Part shown: in pieces, positions 25,462-34,115 of the stretch
Layout of the letters: each line of letters begins with the position of its first letter
Position numbering within the stretch: position 1 is the first letter of the stretch
Assembly: GCF_020026915.1 (NCBI RefSeq)
Contig: NZ_JAINUY010000004.1
Coordinates: 186,001 to 250,000 of the forward strand
Length of the DNA: 64,000 nt
Reading direction: 5' to 3'
Origin: Flavobacterium potami
Lineage (GTDB): Bacteria; Bacteroidota; Bacteroidia; Flavobacteriales; Flavobacteriaceae
Notes under the pieces: generated by a model
The model's input: only the letters and a program-made list of their open reading frames with translations
The model's database searches: none
Told to the model about the DNA's origin: nothing
Made by a program: the position numbers and the translations under genes

Positions 25462-26115
25462 TTACTTCAATCCCTCCCACTCAGCATAAAACTGAGCAAG
25501 GAAAGATTCCATGAAACGATGTCTTTCGGCGGCAATTTCTTTTCCTTTTGCAGTATTCATTTTATCTTTTAGCAATAAAAGCTTTTCGTAGAAATGATTT
25601 ATCGTAGGAGCATTGTTCTTTTTGTACTCCTCTTTTGTCATATTGGTTACAGGAGCAATTTCAGGATTATATAAAGCTCTGTTCTTAAAACCACCATAAT
25701 TAAACGCTCTTGCAACACCAATTGCACCAATTGCATCTAAGCGATCGGCGTCTTGTACAAGATCCAATTCGACCGAAGAGAACTTTCTTTCGAAATTTCC
25801 GCCCTTATAAGAGATATTTTCAATGATATTGACAACATGAATAATTATCTCCTCAGAAACATTTTGAGCCTCTAAAAACGCTCTTGCTGTTTTTGGGCCA
25901 ATAGTTTCATCTCCGTTATGAAATTTACTATCTGCAATATCGTGCAATAAAGCGCCTAATTGTACAACAGTCAAATCACAATCGGTATCTTTTGCAATTA
26001 GAAGTGCATTTTTATAAACACGTTCAATATGAAACCAATCGTGTCCACCTTCGGCATCATTTAGTTTTTCTTTTACAAAAGCAATGGTTTTAATAATCAG
26101 TTGTGAAGCATTCAT
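25462..26115 (-). CDS. HD-domain phosphohydrolase
   Basis: 217 residues. The metal site of the HD superfamily is complete: the first histidine in GGHDWFHIERV (residue about 24-30), the HD pair in GALLHDIADSKFH, and the distal aspartate in DLVQDADRLDAIGAIGVARA. The layout is that of the small YedJ-like HD proteins, which are predicted nucleotide or phosphate-ester hydrolases; the substrate is not known here. It is transcribed leftwards, alone. Confidence 0.88.
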   Translation of the reverse strand: MNASQLIIKTIAFVKEKLNDAEGGHDWFHIERVYKNALLIAKDTDCDLTVVQLGALLHDIADSKFHNGDETIGPKTARAFLEAQNVSEEIIIHVVNIIENISYKGGNFERKFSSVELDLVQDADRLDAIGAIGVARAFNYGGFKNRALYNPEIAPVTNMTKEEYKKNNAPTINHFYEKLLLLKDKMNTAKGKEIAAERHRFMESFLAQFYAEWEGLK

Positions 26116-26145
26116 AAAGGCTTTTTTATTATGTTATAAAAAAAT

Positions 26146-26182
26146 GTTGATTGTCAAAGATTCAAAATCTTCAACAATCAAC
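26146..26182 (-). terminator. Probable terminator of the desaturase transcript
   Basis: Arms GTTGATTGTCAAAGATT (26146-26162) and AATCTTCAACAATCAAC (26166-26182) pair at 15 of 17 positions around a tight loop. On the minus strand a T-run follows (complement of 26138-26145). Confidence 0.65.
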
Positions 26183-26260
26183 AATATGTTTTTTTAATTA
26201 AGGCAACTTTGTTGCTTTAGCTTATTTTTCTCAAATTCTAAACTCCAATTCTCATTTTAT

Positions 26261-26333
26261 GTCTTCCTGAGCGAAGTCGAAGGACGCACAGTAAAGATTT
26301 AGCATGAGATCCTTCGACTTCGCTCAGGAGGAC
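26261..26333. repeat. Inverted repeat CTGAGCGAAGTCGAAGGA type
   Basis: 24-bp arms at 26261-26284 and 26310-26333 (core CCTGAGCGAAGTCGAAGGA, perfect over 19 bp) around a 25-base loop. I recall this word as a frequent dispersed repeat in Bacteroidota genomes. It is in the 285-base spacer between the HD and desaturase genes, which holds no gene. Confidence 0.88.
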
Positions 26334-26400
26334 AAACTTTGGGTAAAATTGCTTATTTAAATTTTAAAATTCCAATTTTAAAAAATGTAAAATCAGAAAT

Positions 26401-27393
26401 CTACAATCTCGCAGGTTCCACCCATTTAAAGATGTGTGATTCTTGTGGAATTACAATCCTTTCAGAGATTTTCGCCATACGAGCAGGCAGTTTCATTAAA
26501 TAGTCACGCGCTTTTTCTGCTTCGTCAGTCAAATTAGAAATTTTATCAATTTCCCATTTGTTCATTAATTTCTGCATGATTTCTACGTAATCATTAGCTG
26601 TGTAAACTCCGATACGCTGTGCCGAATCTGAAAATTGCTCAAAAGCAGTACTGATTTTTTGTCCAGATTCTCTCAAGAAGTGAGCCGGCATCACGATTTT
26701 TTGTTTCATCATGTATTGAAACGCCAACATCATTTCGCTTGGGTCTACTTGGAAAATTCTAGTTACAAATTCGCTGTATGCATGGTGGTGACGCATTTCG
26801 TCTCCTGCAATCATTTTACACATTTTAGACAACTTGTTATCGCCAAATTTCTTTGCGATTTGCGAAACTCTATTGTGAGAAACGTAAGTTGCTAATTCCT
26901 GGAAACTAGTGTATACAAAGTTTTTGTATGGATCAGATCCAGTTCCAATATCAAAACCGTCGTTGATCAAATGCTGTGTTGTCATTTCGATTTCACGCAT
27001 GTTCACACGACCAGACAAATACAAGTATTTATTCAAAAGATCTCCGTGGCGGTTTTCTTCTCCGGTCCATTGACGGATCCATTTAGACCAACCGTTTCCA
27101 CCATCTTCTACTTGGTTTACACCTTCAACATCCATTAACCAAGACTCATATGTAGGTAAAGCTTCCTCAGTGATTGTATCACCAACAAGCGTAACCCAGA
27201 AATCGTATGGAAGTTCTTTAGCGATTTCACGTAGTTCTTTTACCTCTTCAAAGAAATTTTCTCCTTCAGAATTTGGTAAAAAATCAGACGGTTGCCAAAT
27301 TTTTTCCACTGGAATTAAATACTGTTCAACGAAGCTATCCACGTTTTTTTCCAAAAACTGCATTACTTCTAATCTAATGTTTTTTATAGACAT
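26401..27393 (-). CDS. Acyl-ACP desaturase (ferritin-like di-iron)
   Basis: 330 residues. It introduces a cis double bond into an acyl chain carried by acyl carrier protein, tuning membrane fluidity. The di-iron ligands are seen as WTGEENRHGDLL (ExxRH, residue about 112) and GDEMRHHHAYSEF (ExxRH, about 202), with a third glutamate in YTSFQELATYVSHNR. The length and IPQESHIFKWVEP end fit the stearoyl-ACP desaturase type. It follows plsC by 47 bases in the same direction, so fatty-acid modification and phospholipid acylation may share a transcript. Confidence 0.93.
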   Translation of the reverse strand: MSIKNIRLEVMQFLEKNVDSFVEQYLIPVEKIWQPSDFLPNSEGENFFEEVKELREIAKELPYDFWVTLVGDTITEEALPTYESWLMDVEGVNQVEDGGNGWSKWIRQWTGEENRHGDLLNKYLYLSGRVNMREIEMTTQHLINDGFDIGTGSDPYKNFVYTSFQELATYVSHNRVSQIAKKFGDNKLSKMCKMIAGDEMRHHHAYSEFVTRIFQVDPSEMMLAFQYMMKQKIVMPAHFLRESGQKISTAFEQFSDSAQRIGVYTANDYVEIMQKLMNKWEIDKISNLTDEAEKARDYLMKLPARMAKISERIVIPQESHIFKWVEPARL

Positions 27394-27440
27394 TACTTAT
27401 TTATAGATTTGGGTTTTACATTTTAGCTCGGGACTAAAAC

Positions 27441-28187
27441 TTAAACCTGTTTATACTCATTTATTCCTTCTTTAACTGCTTTTTCAGTAATCTCCATCAG
27501 CTCTTCAAATTTGTAATCTTTGACTGCCAAGGCTGGATGAGCTGTAAATTTCAGGTGATTTCCTAAACCAACAGGAAAAAAACCAAATTTTACCATTTTC
27601 CAAGAATTATTGATACTCACTGGCACAACATATGCAGATGGCGCATATTTGCACAAAATTTTTAAGCCGCTTTGAGCGAATTCTTTTGGAACACCCGTTT
27701 TACTTCTTGTTCCTTCCGGAAAAATAACGGCAGATCTAGTATTTTTTTCGATATATTCAGACAAGCCTTTGATAACTGGTATCGCTTGTTTAGGGTCTTT
27801 TCGGTCTATTAGCACAGAACCTCCGTGTTTCAAGTTATAAGAAACACTTGGAATTCCGCTTCCTAACTCCTTCTTACTTACAAATTTACAATGAAAACGT
27901 CTAAAATACCAAATCATTGCCACGATATCGTACATACTTTGGTGATTTGCCACAAAAATAATCGGCACTCCTTTCGGAATTGTATCCCTATTTTCGATCG
28001 TATATCTTGTTCCCACAAGATTGGTGCATCTTAGAAGGAAGAAGTTTAAATAATCAACACTTTTTTTGTGAGCTTGGTAACCAAAAACATTTAAACAAAT
28101 CCATTGAATTGGATGAAAAACAGCCAAACACAAACCAAATAATAAATAGTAAATTACCGATATTGGATAAGATATAATTTTTTCCAT
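27441..28187 (-). CDS. plsC: 1-acyl-sn-glycerol-3-phosphate acyltransferase
   Basis: 248 residues. It transfers an acyl chain to lysophosphatidate, giving phosphatidic acid. The catalytic HX4D box is in FVANHQSMYDIVAMIWY (residues about 78-95), the glycerophosphate-binding box in VIFPEGTRSKTG near 155, with a membrane segment at the N-terminus (VIYYLLFGLCLAVFHPIQWI). It is divergent from rnpA and upstream of the acyl-ACP desaturase. Confidence 0.93.
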   Translation of the reverse strand: MEKIISYPISVIYYLLFGLCLAVFHPIQWICLNVFGYQAHKKSVDYLNFFLLRCTNLVGTRYTIENRDTIPKGVPIIFVANHQSMYDIVAMIWYFRRFHCKFVSKKELGSGIPSVSYNLKHGGSVLIDRKDPKQAIPVIKGLSEYIEKNTRSAVIFPEGTRSKTGVPKEFAQSGLKILCKYAPSAYVVPVSINNSWKMVKFGFFPVGLGNHLKFTAHPALAVKDYKFEELMEITEKAVKEGINEYKQV

Positions 28188-28205
28188 GCTTCAAAAATTA
28201 ATGCG

Positions 28206-28213
28206 CAAAAGTA
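28206..28213 (-). promoter_or_regulatory. -7 element of plsC
   Basis: TACTTTTG on the minus strand fits TAnnTTTG, 18 bases before the ATG at 28187. Confidence 0.65.
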
Positions 28214-28273
28214 ATAAATATATTTTTAGACTTATTAAAATTGAAAACAATAACCGTTTTTCTGGTTTAATTG

Positions 28274-28281
28274 TACCTTTG
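28274..28281 (+). promoter_or_regulatory. -7 element of rnpA
   Basis: TACCTTTG fits TAnnTTTG and ends 31 bases before the ATG at 28313. It is divergent from the plsC promoter 60 bases away. Confidence 0.65.
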
Positions 28282-28312
28282 TAGCAAAATTTGCAAATTT
28301 TTTCTGAATTAA

Positions 28313-28717
28313 ATGAACTTTACTTACCCTAAAAACGAGCGTTTAAAAAGCAAAACCACAATTGGATTACTGTTTTCTGAAGGAAAATCGGTATCTAAAT
28401 ATCCGCTTCGTTTGGTTTACCGTCAAGCGGAAGAAAATTCAGAAGAAACTACTAAAATTGGTGTTTCGGTTTCAAAGAAATATTTTAAGAAAGCCGTTGA
28501 TCGAAATTACTTCAAAAGAGTTTTGAGAGAAACCTATCGATTGAACAAACATTTACTTTTAGATAATCTAGATCAGCCGTATTCTATCATGCTTTTTTAT
28601 CAAACCAAAGACCGATTGTCTTACGAAGAAATCAACACCAAAATGATTCAGTTGTTTGAGAAATTCTCACTTCAAATCAATAAATCGGAAGATTCTGAAA
28701 CAAAAATCGAATCGTAA
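28313..28717 (+). CDS. rnpA: Ribonuclease P protein component
   Basis: 134 residues. It assists the RNase P RNA in removing 5' leaders from pre-tRNAs. The N-terminal YPKNERLKSKTTIGLLFSEG and the basic helix KKYFKKAVDRNYFKRVLRET (the RNR-type box, residues about 60-80) are diagnostic. Unlike many bacteria the gene is not beside rpmH or dnaA. It is first in a line with a DUF4349 lipoprotein, a carboxyl-terminal protease and an OmpA-domain protein. Confidence 0.95.
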   Translation: MNFTYPKNERLKSKTTIGLLFSEGKSVSKYPLRLVYRQAEENSEETTKIGVSVSKKYFKKAVDRNYFKRVLRETYRLNKHLLLDNLDQPYSIMLFYQTKDRLSYEEINTKMIQLFEKFSLQINKSEDSETKIES

Positions 28718-28787
28718 ATTCCAAAACGTAAGATTAATAAGCAACTTAGACAAAAAAATCGTAGTTTTAGCTCTAAATTGAAATTCT

Positions 28788-29645
28788 ATGCGACATATTT
28801 TCTATTTAGTTGTTTTTGTTTTAATTCTTTCTGGATGCAATAAAGCTGATGCTTCTTATGAAGACAACATGATTGTTTCTGCTGTCAAAATACCTGCAAA
28901 AGCAGAAAGTGTTGCTTATGACAGAAAAGATGATGTTGCATCTCCACAGCAACCACCTCCACCAGCTCCAAAAGATAAACAACAAATCGAGCAAAAAATC
29001 ATAAAAGAAGCGACTTTAAAATTTGAAACTGATAATTTAGAAAAAGCTTTCGCTCAAATTCAAAAAGCGGTTGCTAATAGTAAAGCAAGAATTATCAATG
29101 ATTCTGAAGGAAAAGATTTTGCAACCCAATTTAGAAATCTTACTATAAAAGTACCAAGTCAGAATTTTGACCGTTTTATAAATGATGTTTCAAAAGGTGT
29201 TTCCTATTTTGAAGTTAAAAATATCTCTGCACAAGATGTTACAGAACAATATATTGATTTAACTTCTCGATTAAAAACAAAGAAAAAGCTCGAGGAACGT
29301 TATCTTGAAATTTTAAAAAAAGCGAACAAAGTCAGTGAGATTTTAGAAATTGAAGAACAAATTTCGAATATTCGCGAAGAAATTGAAGCCAAAGAAGGGC
29401 AACTGAAATATCTAGAAAGCCGCGTTTCTGACAGCACAATTACGATTGAATTTTATAAAACAATAGCAGAAAAAGAAGGAGTTAAAATATCATACGGTTC
29501 CAAACTTTGGAGCGCGATTGAATCTGGATTCTATAGTTTGTCCGATTTATTGCTTTCCTTATTAAGCGCTTGGCCATTTGTCATTTTATTTGTTGTATTT
29601 GCCTATTTTATTAGAAAAAGATTAAAAAGAAGAAAAAAAGAATAA
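28788..29645 (+). CDS. DUF4349 lipoprotein with C-terminal membrane helix
   Basis: 285 residues. A lipoprotein signal (LVVFVLILSGCNK) is followed by a proline-rich linker QQPPPPAPKDKQQ near 60. The DUF4349 region (about 75-235) has KIIKEATLKFETDNLEKAFA, LTIKVPSQNFDRFINDVSKG, VTEQYIDLTSRLKTKKKLEE and a coiled coil EILEIEEQISNIREEIEAKE. A membrane helix (LLSLLSAWPFVILFVVFAYF) and a basic tail RKRLKRRKK close it. Lipid anchor plus C-terminal helix would hold the domain at the membrane surface. The role is unknown. The S41 protease gene follows after 2 bases. Confidence 0.85.
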   Translation: MRHIFYLVVFVLILSGCNKADASYEDNMIVSAVKIPAKAESVAYDRKDDVASPQQPPPPAPKDKQQIEQKIIKEATLKFETDNLEKAFAQIQKAVANSKARIINDSEGKDFATQFRNLTIKVPSQNFDRFINDVSKGVSYFEVKNISAQDVTEQYIDLTSRLKTKKKLEERYLEILKKANKVSEILEIEEQISNIREEIEAKEGQLKYLESRVSDSTITIEFYKTIAEKEGVKISYGSKLWSAIESGFYSLSDLLLSLLSAWPFVILFVVFAYFIRKRLKRRKKE

Positions 29646-29647
29646 TC

Positions 29648-31285
29648 ATGTATCCGTATTTCAAAAAGAAATTTATTATACCAGTCGCTGCGGCGGGAAT
29701 GTTGTTTGTTGGAACCAGTTTTAAAGAAGATTTTTTTGAAATTGCCAAACAGATCGAGATTTTCACCACTTTATTTAAAGCAGTAAATACCAATTACGTA
29801 GACGAAACCAATCCGGGCGATTTGATGGACAAAGCGATCAAAAGCATGTTGGCGAGTTTAGATCCGTACACGGTTTATTTTAATGAGCAGGATGTTGTTA
29901 ATTTTAAAATCAACAATACGGGAGAATATACTGGAATAGGTGCTTTGATTTCTAGAAAAAAGGACCGTTTGATTGTTCGCGAACCTTATAAAAATTATCC
30001 TGCCGATAAAGCAGGACTTAAAGCGGGTGACGAAATTATCCAAATTGGTGACATTTTAATTGCCGATTTTAAAGACGATGCTTCACAATTATTGAAAGGA
30101 ACAAAAAATACCAAAATCAACATCAAATACCTGCGTCAGGGAAAAACGAATACTACCGTTTTGGTTTTGGATGAAGTAGATATCAAATCGGTTCCGTTCT
30201 ATGGAAAAATTGATGATAAAACAGGATATATTGTTTTGGCACATTTTAGCAGAAAAGCTTCAGCAGAGGTTAAAGACGCATTGGAGAAATTAAAAGCTGA
30301 TGGAGCTACGCAAATCGTTTTAGATTTGAGAGGAAATCCTGGAGGTTTATTAAACGAAGCAATTGATATCTGTAATTTGTTTGTTCCGAAGAATGAAGTA
30401 ATAGTAACAACCAAATCTCGAATTGAAAAACATAATAATACTTATAAAACACAAAAAGAGCCAGTTGACACACAAATTCCGTTAGCGATTTTGGTAAACG
30501 GAAGAAGTGCATCGGCATCTGAAATTGTTTCGGGTGCTTTGCAGGATTTAGATCGCGCGGTTGTTTTAGGAAGTAGAAGTTTCGGAAAAGGTTTGGTTCA
30601 GCGTTCGGTTGATCTGACTTACGGAACGCAGTTGAAAGTAACCATTTCTAGATATTATACTCCGTCTGGAAGATGTATCCAAGCTTTGGATTACGCCCAT
30701 AAAGATAAAAATGGTGTTGCACAGAAAACAGATGCTAAGAATTTCAACGCTTTCAAAACCAGAAAAGGAAGAACGGTTTATGATGGCGGAGGAGTTTTAC
30801 CAGATATTGAACTGGAAGAAACAAAGACCAGTCCGATTGCAACCGCTTTAATTAAAAATGATGGTGTTTTTGATTACGCAACCAGTTATTATTATAAAAA
30901 TCCGAATTTGGGAGATAAGATTCCAACTATCTCAGATGCAGATTATAGCGCTTTCAAGCAATTTCTGAAAACCAATAAAATCTCTTTTGATACTGAAACC
31001 GAAGTGGCTTTGAGAAATACTTTAGCTGCAGCTAAAAATGAAAAAATAGATGAAACAATTGCTCCTGAATATCAACAATTATTAGCCGCTTTAGAAAAAA
31101 GCGAAAGTACTTTATTGGATAAAAACCAAAAAGAAATTAAAAACATGATTCAAGAAGAATTGATTAAAAGATACCAATATCAGGAAGGTTTGTATCAGTT
31201 TTACATTAAAAATAATTCTGAAATCAAGAGAGCAGTAAACGTATTAAATAATCAGACAGAATATAAAACGATTTTAAAAATGTAG
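29648..31285 (+). CDS. S41 family C-terminal processing peptidase
   Basis: 545 residues. An N-terminal signal or anchor (FIIPVAAAGMLFVGTSF) is followed by a helical cap, a PDZ domain (about 90-175, GIGALISRKKDRLIVREPYK and KAGLKAGDEIIQIGD) and the S41 core, whose nucleophile is the serine in VNGRSASASEIVSGALQDL and whose lysine lies in GSRSFGKGLVQRS. The C-terminal 150 residues are helical. It would cut tails from envelope proteins in the periplasm. Spacing of 2-3 bases ties it to the DUF4349 and OmpA genes. Confidence 0.94.
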   Translation: MYPYFKKKFIIPVAAAGMLFVGTSFKEDFFEIAKQIEIFTTLFKAVNTNYVDETNPGDLMDKAIKSMLASLDPYTVYFNEQDVVNFKINNTGEYTGIGALISRKKDRLIVREPYKNYPADKAGLKAGDEIIQIGDILIADFKDDASQLLKGTKNTKINIKYLRQGKTNTTVLVLDEVDIKSVPFYGKIDDKTGYIVLAHFSRKASAEVKDALEKLKADGATQIVLDLRGNPGGLLNEAIDICNLFVPKNEVIVTTKSRIEKHNNTYKTQKEPVDTQIPLAILVNGRSASASEIVSGALQDLDRAVVLGSRSFGKGLVQRSVDLTYGTQLKVTISRYYTPSGRCIQALDYAHKDKNGVAQKTDAKNFNAFKTRKGRTVYDGGGVLPDIELEETKTSPIATALIKNDGVFDYATSYYYKNPNLGDKIPTISDADYSAFKQFLKTNKISFDTETEVALRNTLAAAKNEKIDETIAPEYQQLLAALEKSESTLLDKNQKEIKNMIQEELIKRYQYQEGLYQFYIKNNSEIKRAVNVLNNQTEYKTILKM

Positions 31286-31288
31286 TGA

Positions 31289-32092
31289 ATGAAGCTAACC
31301 CTCGCCCTACTTCTTTTATCTTTTTATACAGTACCGGCGCAGCAAAAACCTGTTGAAACAATCTATTTTGAATTTGATAGATACGATTTAACAGCCAAAC
31401 AAATTAAGGTTGTCTCCGACTTTATAAAAAACATAGACACATCAAAAGTGGAGTCGATAGAGATTTATGGCTATTGCGATGACAGGGGGACAGATCACTA
31501 CAATTTTAAATTATCGAATAAACGGGCCAATACGATTCAGAACCTACTGATCAGAAAAGGATTTAATCCGGATAAAATTGTCATTCGTGAAGGAAAAGGC
31601 CGGATTGTTGTAAAAGCAGATACGATCGAGAATCTTTACGAAACCCGTTTACATAATCGGCGGGTTGATTTAATTGTAGTTAAAAAAGAGGATTTTGGAA
31701 AAGGCATTATTACTTCCTTCAAAGACAATTTAAAAGTTGGCGATAAAGTTTGTCTCGAATCTATTTTGTTTGATATTGGAAGTGCAAAACTAACCAGCAC
31801 AGCAAAAAAAGAACTGGACAAAGTTGCGACAACACTTCAAAAACATTTAAATCTAAAATTTGAAATCCGCGGTCACGTTTGCTGTACTCCCGAGATTTAT
31901 CACGACGGAATAGATCGGGCAACCAAAGAAAGAAGGCTTTCTTGGAATCGGGCCAAAACCGTTTTTCATTATTTAATTTCCAAAAAAATATCCAAAAGCC
32001 GCATGACCTATGTTGGATGCGGCAATAAATATCCACTCGGTAAAGGCGATAAATACGACCGTCGTGTGGAGTTTCTGATTACTCAGATCTAG
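31289..32092 (+). CDS. Secreted protein with two OmpA-type peptidoglycan-binding domains
   Basis: 267 residues: a signal peptide (LTLALLLLSFYTVPAQ) and nothing but two OmpA-C-like domains. The first (about 24-130) has YFEFDRYDLTAKQIK and GYCDDRGTDHYNFKLSNKRA, the second (about 150-267) has ILFDIGSAKLTSTAKKELDK and RATKERRLSWNRAKTVFHYL. The D and R residues that grip the diaminopimelate of peptidoglycan appear in both. The second contains a CC pair (GHVCCTPE). There is no barrel or anchor. It is last in the rnpA line; the tlpA-like gene converges on it with a 2-base gap. Confidence 0.88.
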   Translation: MKLTLALLLLSFYTVPAQQKPVETIYFEFDRYDLTAKQIKVVSDFIKNIDTSKVESIEIYGYCDDRGTDHYNFKLSNKRANTIQNLLIRKGFNPDKIVIREGKGRIVVKADTIENLYETRLHNRRVDLIVVKKEDFGKGIITSFKDNLKVGDKVCLESILFDIGSAKLTSTAKKELDKVATTLQKHLNLKFEIRGHVCCTPEIYHDGIDRATKERRLSWNRAKTVFHYLISKKISKSRMTYVGCGNKYPLGKGDKYDRRVEFLITQI

Positions 32093-32094
32093 TT

Positions 32095-32646
32095 TTAACG
32101 TGGCGGTGCAGGTCTGTTAGAAACTGTATTATCTGACTCTAATATTTCCTTTCCATTCAAAAATTTATTGATTACTACTTCATTCAAAGTGTAAGGTTCA
32201 CCAATCCATCTTATAATTCCTTTATTATCAATTAAAAATGTTTTTGGAATAGCATAACTTCCCTGATCATCATCGACAACAAAATCGGTTAATGCTTTTT
32301 TAGTCTGATCGCTTACTACTATCGAATTAAACTTAACGCGTTCAAGTGTCTTTTTCGTTTTTTCAGGAGATTCGTCTGTTATGGAAATAAAAACGAAGTC
32401 TTTATTTTTCTTATAATTTTCTTGCAGTTTGTTAAGATTTGGAACTTCTGCTAAACAAGTTGTACACCAAGTAGCCCAAAACTCCAGTAAAATATATTTT
32501 TTATCGAAATTTTTGTCTTTCGGCTCATTTTGAAGATAATTGGTAATATTCAATTTAGGCGCTTTATCACCAACTTTATATTTTAGCTGACTAAAAGTTT
32601 GATTTGAAACCACGAATGCAAACAATAACAGGATGGCATTTTTCAT
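32095..32646 (-). CDS. TlpA-like thioredoxin-fold protein
   Basis: 183 residues with a signal peptide (LLLFAFVVSNQTFSQ). The thioredoxin domain has LLEFWATWCTTCLAEVPNLN with a WCTTC redox site and the cis-proline region AIPKTFLIDNKGIIRW. It should act on thiols in the periplasm, for example in cytochrome c maturation. The C-terminal tail (NTVSNRPAPPR) is short and unusual. It converges on the OmpA-domain gene with no room for a terminator. Confidence 0.9.
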   Translation of the reverse strand: MKNAILLLFAFVVSNQTFSQLKYKVGDKAPKLNITNYLQNEPKDKNFDKKYILLEFWATWCTTCLAEVPNLNKLQENYKKNKDFVFISITDESPEKTKKTLERVKFNSIVVSDQTKKALTDFVVDDDQGSYAIPKTFLIDNKGIIRWIGEPYTLNEVVINKFLNGKEILESDNTVSNRPAPPR

Positions 32647-32647
32647 G

Positions 32648-32682
32648 TTTGATTTTTATTTCTAAATTAAATAAAAATCAAA
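32648..32682. promoter_or_regulatory. 14-bp perfect inverted repeat at the tlpA-like start
   Basis: TTTGATTTTTATTT (32648-32661) and its complement (32669-32682) flank a 7-base spacer, directly upstream of the ATG at 32646. It may be an operator or an mRNA leader stem; nothing shows which. Confidence 0.45.
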
Positions 32683-32730
32683 TTGAAAATCATCTAACAC
32701 AAAAGCATTACATGGCTAAAAAAACAAAAA

Positions 32731-32768
32731 AAGAGCGTAAGTCTTTTAAAAATTGGACTTGCGCTCTT
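32731..32768 (-). terminator. Terminator of the GNAT gene
   Basis: Arms AAGAGCGTAAGTCTT and AATTGGACTTGCGCTCTT pair imperfectly; on the minus strand a long T-rich run follows (complement of 32719-32732). Confidence 0.75.
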
Positions 32769-32806
32769 AAATGAAAAATTCGTTTGATGTGTTTTTGTAT
32801 GAATAA

Positions 32807-33253
32807 TCAACCACGAATCATATCAATATGTTCGATATCATCTTCCAAATACATTTCACTGATTTGAACAAAACCATGACTTTCGTAGAATTTTTTCAGA
32901 TATAATTGAGCCGCAATAGTAATTTTATCTTTTCCGAAATTAGATTTAATTCCTGCAATGGCTTCACGCATTAAATCATGACCCCATTTTCTGTCTCGAT
33001 AATTTTCATCTACAACCACTCTTCCTATCGAAGCGTTATCGAAACTGATTCCCGCATCAAATAAACGAGAATAAGCCACAATTTTACCCTCAAACTCTCC
33101 AATCAGGTGTAATGCTTTCTTGTCTTTTCCGTCAAGATCTAAATAGACGCAGTTTTGCTCCACTACAAAGATCTGACTTCTCAATTGAAGCAAATCGTAT
33201 AACTCGGTAACAGTTAATGCCTCAAAAGGCTTTATTTTCCATTTTAATTCCAT
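32807..33253 (-). CDS. ElaA-type GNAT N-acetyltransferase
   Basis: 148 residues. It carries the ElaA-like opening KIKPFEALTVTELYDLLQLR and SQIFVVEQNCVYLDLDGKD, and the acetyl-CoA core IGRVVVDENYRDRKWGHDLM, where the usual Q/RxxGxG loop appears as RDRKWG. The closing strand is AQLYLKKFYESHGFVQISEMY. The substrate is unknown. Confidence 0.9.
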   Translation of the reverse strand: MELKWKIKPFEALTVTELYDLLQLRSQIFVVEQNCVYLDLDGKDKKALHLIGEFEGKIVAYSRLFDAGISFDNASIGRVVVDENYRDRKWGHDLMREAIAGIKSNFGKDKITIAAQLYLKKFYESHGFVQISEMYLEDDIEHIDMIRG

Positions 33254-33340
33254 TATTATTTTTTATGTTTTGCCACGAAGGCACTAAGGCGCTAAGTTAT
33301 ATTATTTTTTTAGCCCGCTAAAACTTCTCATACAAATCGA

Positions 33341-33384
33341 AAAGGCACAAAGTTATATCTCATAAAAATAAACTTTGCGCCTTT
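33341..33384. repeat. Imperfect inverted repeat AAAGGCACAAAGTT
   Basis: Arms at 33341-33354 and 33371-33384 match at 13 of 14 positions. The spacer also has related words such as GGCACTAAGGCGCTAAG (33280-33296) and three ACTTTG-type words after the right arm. No gene is seen in 33254-33423. Confidence 0.65.
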
Positions 33385-33423
33385 GTCACTTTGTTACTTT
33401 GCAACTTTGTCCCTTAGAAAAAA

Positions 33424-34065
33424 CTATTTTTTCGTCATTACAATTTCCATGCTTTTATATTCTGATCCGTTTTTGACATCGTACATTTCCATTTTTCTTG
33501 TCTTTGGATCTACGATGGTATAAACTTCCCGATAAGGCGTTTTTTTACCATTAACCGGATTTACCATTTCACCTTTTAATTCCATGCTTTTTTTGCCCTC
33601 ATCGTATTTTCCCATTGCAACCATCATTCCCGTTCCCATATTGTCAATGAAAGTGGTGGTGTATTCTTGACTGGCATTATTGTAGGCTAAAGTGCTTTTT
33701 CCTTCAAAAGGTTGTCCCATCATGGTTCCTTTATAATCGGCTTCCTGATAACGGCCGCCTAAAATCATTCTGATTACGGCTACTGATGTTGCTTTTTCTG
33801 GTTTTCCGTTTGCTTCTGACCAAAATGTCATATCACAATTCCATGTTCCAACTTCATCTGCCATCATCTTATGTGGATTTCCAGGAGTTGCATATTCTTG
33901 CCAAGCTTTCATTTGTGCGGCAGAATCTACTGGTTCTTCAATAAGGGGTTCTTCGGTTTTCACAGCTAGAGAATCATTTGCTGTTGCAACTTCTGTCTTT
34001 ATTTCTTTTTTACAGGAAATAAAACACATGGTTATAAGCACTAATGTGATGGTTACTTTTTTCAT
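33424..34065 (-). CDS. DUF1579 lipoprotein
   Basis: 213 residues. A lipoprotein signal with the cysteine in CFISCKKE is followed by an acidic linker and, from about residue 55, a DUF1579 domain: MADEVGTWNCDMTFWSEANG, IRMILGGRYQEADYKGTMMG, and the beta-barrel-like repeats SKSTLAYNNASQEYTTTFID-type strands up to KMEMYDVKNGSEYKSMEIV. Members of this family are often near stress or envelope genes; no enzymatic activity is known. It is monocistronic. Confidence 0.85.
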   Translation of the reverse strand: MKKVTITLVLITMCFISCKKEIKTEVATANDSLAVKTEEPLIEEPVDSAAQMKAWQEYATPGNPHKMMADEVGTWNCDMTFWSEANGKPEKATSVAVIRMILGGRYQEADYKGTMMGQPFEGKSTLAYNNASQEYTTTFIDNMGTGMMVAMGKYDEGKKSMELKGEMVNPVNGKKTPYREVYTIVDPKTRKMEMYDVKNGSEYKSMEIVMTKK

Positions 34066-34115
34066 AACTATTTGTTTTAATGTTTGTTACAAATAAAGTT
34101 ACGGATTTTTTTTTT

